From: Bacillus sp. B-jedd
GTDB lineage: Bacteria > Bacillota > Bacilli > Bacillales > Cytobacillaceae
DNA: 64,000 nucleotides
Direction of reading: 5' to 3'
Assembly (NCBI RefSeq): GCF_000821085.1
Contig: NZ_CCXR01000001.1
Span: forward strand, 1,447,001 to 1,511,000
Part shown: piece by piece, positions 63,161-64,000 of the stretch
Numbering within the stretch: position 1 is the stretch's first letter
How the letters are laid out: each line of letters begins with the position of its first letter
The notes under the pieces: generated by a model
Databases searched by the model: none
What the model was told of the DNA's origin: nothing
The model's input: only the letters and a program-made list of their open reading frames with translations
Translations under genes and position numbers: made by a program

Positions 63161-63265
63161 GATATTCTCTCCTTTTCTATCCTAAATAGTATCATTCCTT
63201 TTACCATTTTTATAGTTTTAGCCCTGACTAAGTCGGACAATAATAGAGGGCGGGGCTTCTTTTTC

Positions 63266-63293
63266 ACCATCTGGGAATGTTGAACATAATGTG
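63266..63293 (+). promoter_or_regulatory. Sigma-K-like promoter of ylbD
   Basis: AC (63266-63267), 17-base spacer, CATAATGTG (63285-63293), fitting AC-N16/17-CATANNNTR about 32 bases before the ylbD start. YlbD is a spore coat protein, which fits mother-cell expression. Confidence 0.45.
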
Positions 63294-63324
63294 TTATAGG
63301 CAAATAAAAGGAGTGGATGAAACC

Positions 63325-63738
63325 ATGGCTGAAAACAAGCTGCATCCTTCTGTCAGCAGATTCAAGGAATTTGTTACAAGCCATCCGCATATCATCCAGG
63401 ATGTCCGGGATGGGAGGGCGACATGGCAGGAATTGTATGAAGATTGGTACCTGCTTGGTGAGGAAGATCCCCGTTGGATCGCCAAGACGGGAACGGAGAC
63501 AGTAAATGAGCCCGCCGCTGCTTCGGATGGACAGGGGGCTGGAGTGTGGATGGAAAAGTTGATGAATTACGCACAAAAAATGGACCCAGCCCAATTTCAA
63601 TCCCATCTTTACAATCTCAGTCAGACGCTTGGCGCGGTACAGGGGCTGCTTAACCAGTTCCGCAGTTCTCCTCCTCCGCAGCAGGCTCCCGCTGAAATAG
63701 CTCCGCCTCCGCAGCTTTTTCCATTCCGAAAAGATTGA
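63325..63738 (+). CDS. ylbD: Spore coat protein YlbD
   Basis: A 137-aa protein of the YlbD family. N-terminal part HPSVSRFKEFVTSHPHIIQD is family-typical; WQELYEDWYLLGEEDPRW follows; the tail is Pro/Gln-rich. B. subtilis YlbD is a coat-associated protein. ATG 63325 follows AAAGGAGTGGATG; the longer reading from 63277 has no site. ylbE starts 15 bases after its stop, so they are an operon. Confidence 0.9.
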   Translation: MAENKLHPSVSRFKEFVTSHPHIIQDVRDGRATWQELYEDWYLLGEEDPRWIAKTGTETVNEPAAASDGQGAGVWMEKLMNYAQKMDPAQFQSHLYNLSQTLGAVQGLLNQFRSSPPPQQAPAEIAPPPQLFPFRKD

Positions 63739-63753
63739 CAGGGGGAAAGAAAC

Positions 63754-63999
63754 ATGAGGGCAGAAGTAATGGACTATATTAAAGGAAGGCAGGATTTGAA
63801 ACAGTTCCTTAGGGAACAGCCTGTCTGGTATCGGAAGCTTTCGAGGGATCCAAACGCTTTACAGGACTTTGAAACCGCGTCTTTATATCATTTTGAAAAA
63901 ACCATCCCCCACCGGGTCGCCAAATTTTCCAACGGTGTACAGATGGCATCAATGATGTTTCAGATGTTTCAATCTATGAAAACTACAGGAACTCAGTAA
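63754..63999 (+). CDS. ylbE: YlbE-like protein
   Basis: A complete 81-aa ORF whose stop codon is one base from the window end. It matches the YlbE-like family (VMDYIKGRQDLKQFLREQPV, WYRKLSRDPNALQDFE), small helical proteins of unknown function next to ylbD in Bacillus. ATG 63754 follows AGGGGGAAAG. Expression with ylbD, thus likely in sporulation, is inferred. Confidence 0.9.
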   Translation: MRAEVMDYIKGRQDLKQFLREQPVWYRKLSRDPNALQDFETASLYHFEKTIPHRVAKFSNGVQMASMMFQMFQSMKTTGTQ

Positions 64000-64000
64000 G

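Overview
The window is chromosomal DNA of a Gram-positive, endospore-forming member of the Bacillaceae. Nearly every recognisable protein has its closest remembered counterpart in Bacillus subtilis, and the gene order follows the B. subtilis ptsI to ylbE arc (ykw, yku, yky, pdh, ykt, yla, cta and ylb genes). Sporulation genes (YjcZ-type peptide, YlaJ, YlbD), strong AGGAGG-type ribosome binding sites, many TTG/GTG starts and dense intrinsic terminators also fit. I cannot name the species. I saw no rRNA, tRNA, CRISPR array, prophage or insertion sequence.

Layout. 1-6.1 kb: 3' end of ptsI, two small unknown proteins, a beta-hydroxyacid dehydrogenase (ykwC), patA, an Atg22/UMF1-type transporter and ykyB. 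6.2-13.8 kb: an MFS exporter with its PadR regulator, a PAS-GGDEF-EAL protein, a Tat-exported phosphoesterase (ykuE), fadH, a secreted unknown protein and ykuJ. 13.9-20.5 kb: c-di-AMP-binding CBS protein (cbpB/darB), a DHA2 drug exporter, ccpC, the lysine/peptidoglycan genes dapH-dapL, and the peroxiredoxin/thioredoxin pair ykuU-ykuV. 20.6-28.1 kb: a DUF4349 lipoprotein, a bd-type quinol oxidase (cydAB/ythAB type), ktrC, the rpoY-rnjA operon, two unannotated micro-ORFs and a deformylase. 28.2-36.8 kb: a YjcZ-type peptide, ykyA, the pdhABCD operon, slp, small unknowns and the dual-function RNA SR1 with its SR1P peptide. 36.8-50.5 kb: speA, a nitronate-monooxygenase-like protein, yktA, yktB, ykzI, suhB, ylaF, typA, ylaH, ylaI, ylaL, ylaJ, phoH2, ylaN and ftsW. 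50.6-58.7 kb: the cytochrome caa3 locus, ctaA (-) divergent from ctaB-ctaCDEF, then ctaG and a DUF420/CtaM-like protein. 58.8-64 kb: an AI-2E-family permease, ylbA to ylbE, and a thioesterase pair.

How the genes work together. Central carbon entry is represented by PTS enzyme I, pyruvate dehydrogenase and the citrate-responsive regulator CcpC. Electron flow ends in two oxidases encoded here, bd type and caa3, and the caa3 locus carries heme A synthesis (CtaA, CtaB) and assembly factors (CtaG, DUF420). PatA, DapH and DapL are three steps of the acetylase branch of diaminopimelate synthesis. CbpB and KtrC belong to families that bind c-di-AMP.

Most notable non-standard content: a 128-bp repeat present three times in intergenic gaps with nearly all substitutions outside its predicted stems; a pair of tiny ORFs with their own promoter upstream of rpoY; a promoter-to-terminator unit in the ctaA-ctaB gap that could make a roughly 100-nt RNA; an SR1 locus with a cre-like box; and the absence of pycA from its usual place between ftsW and ctaA.
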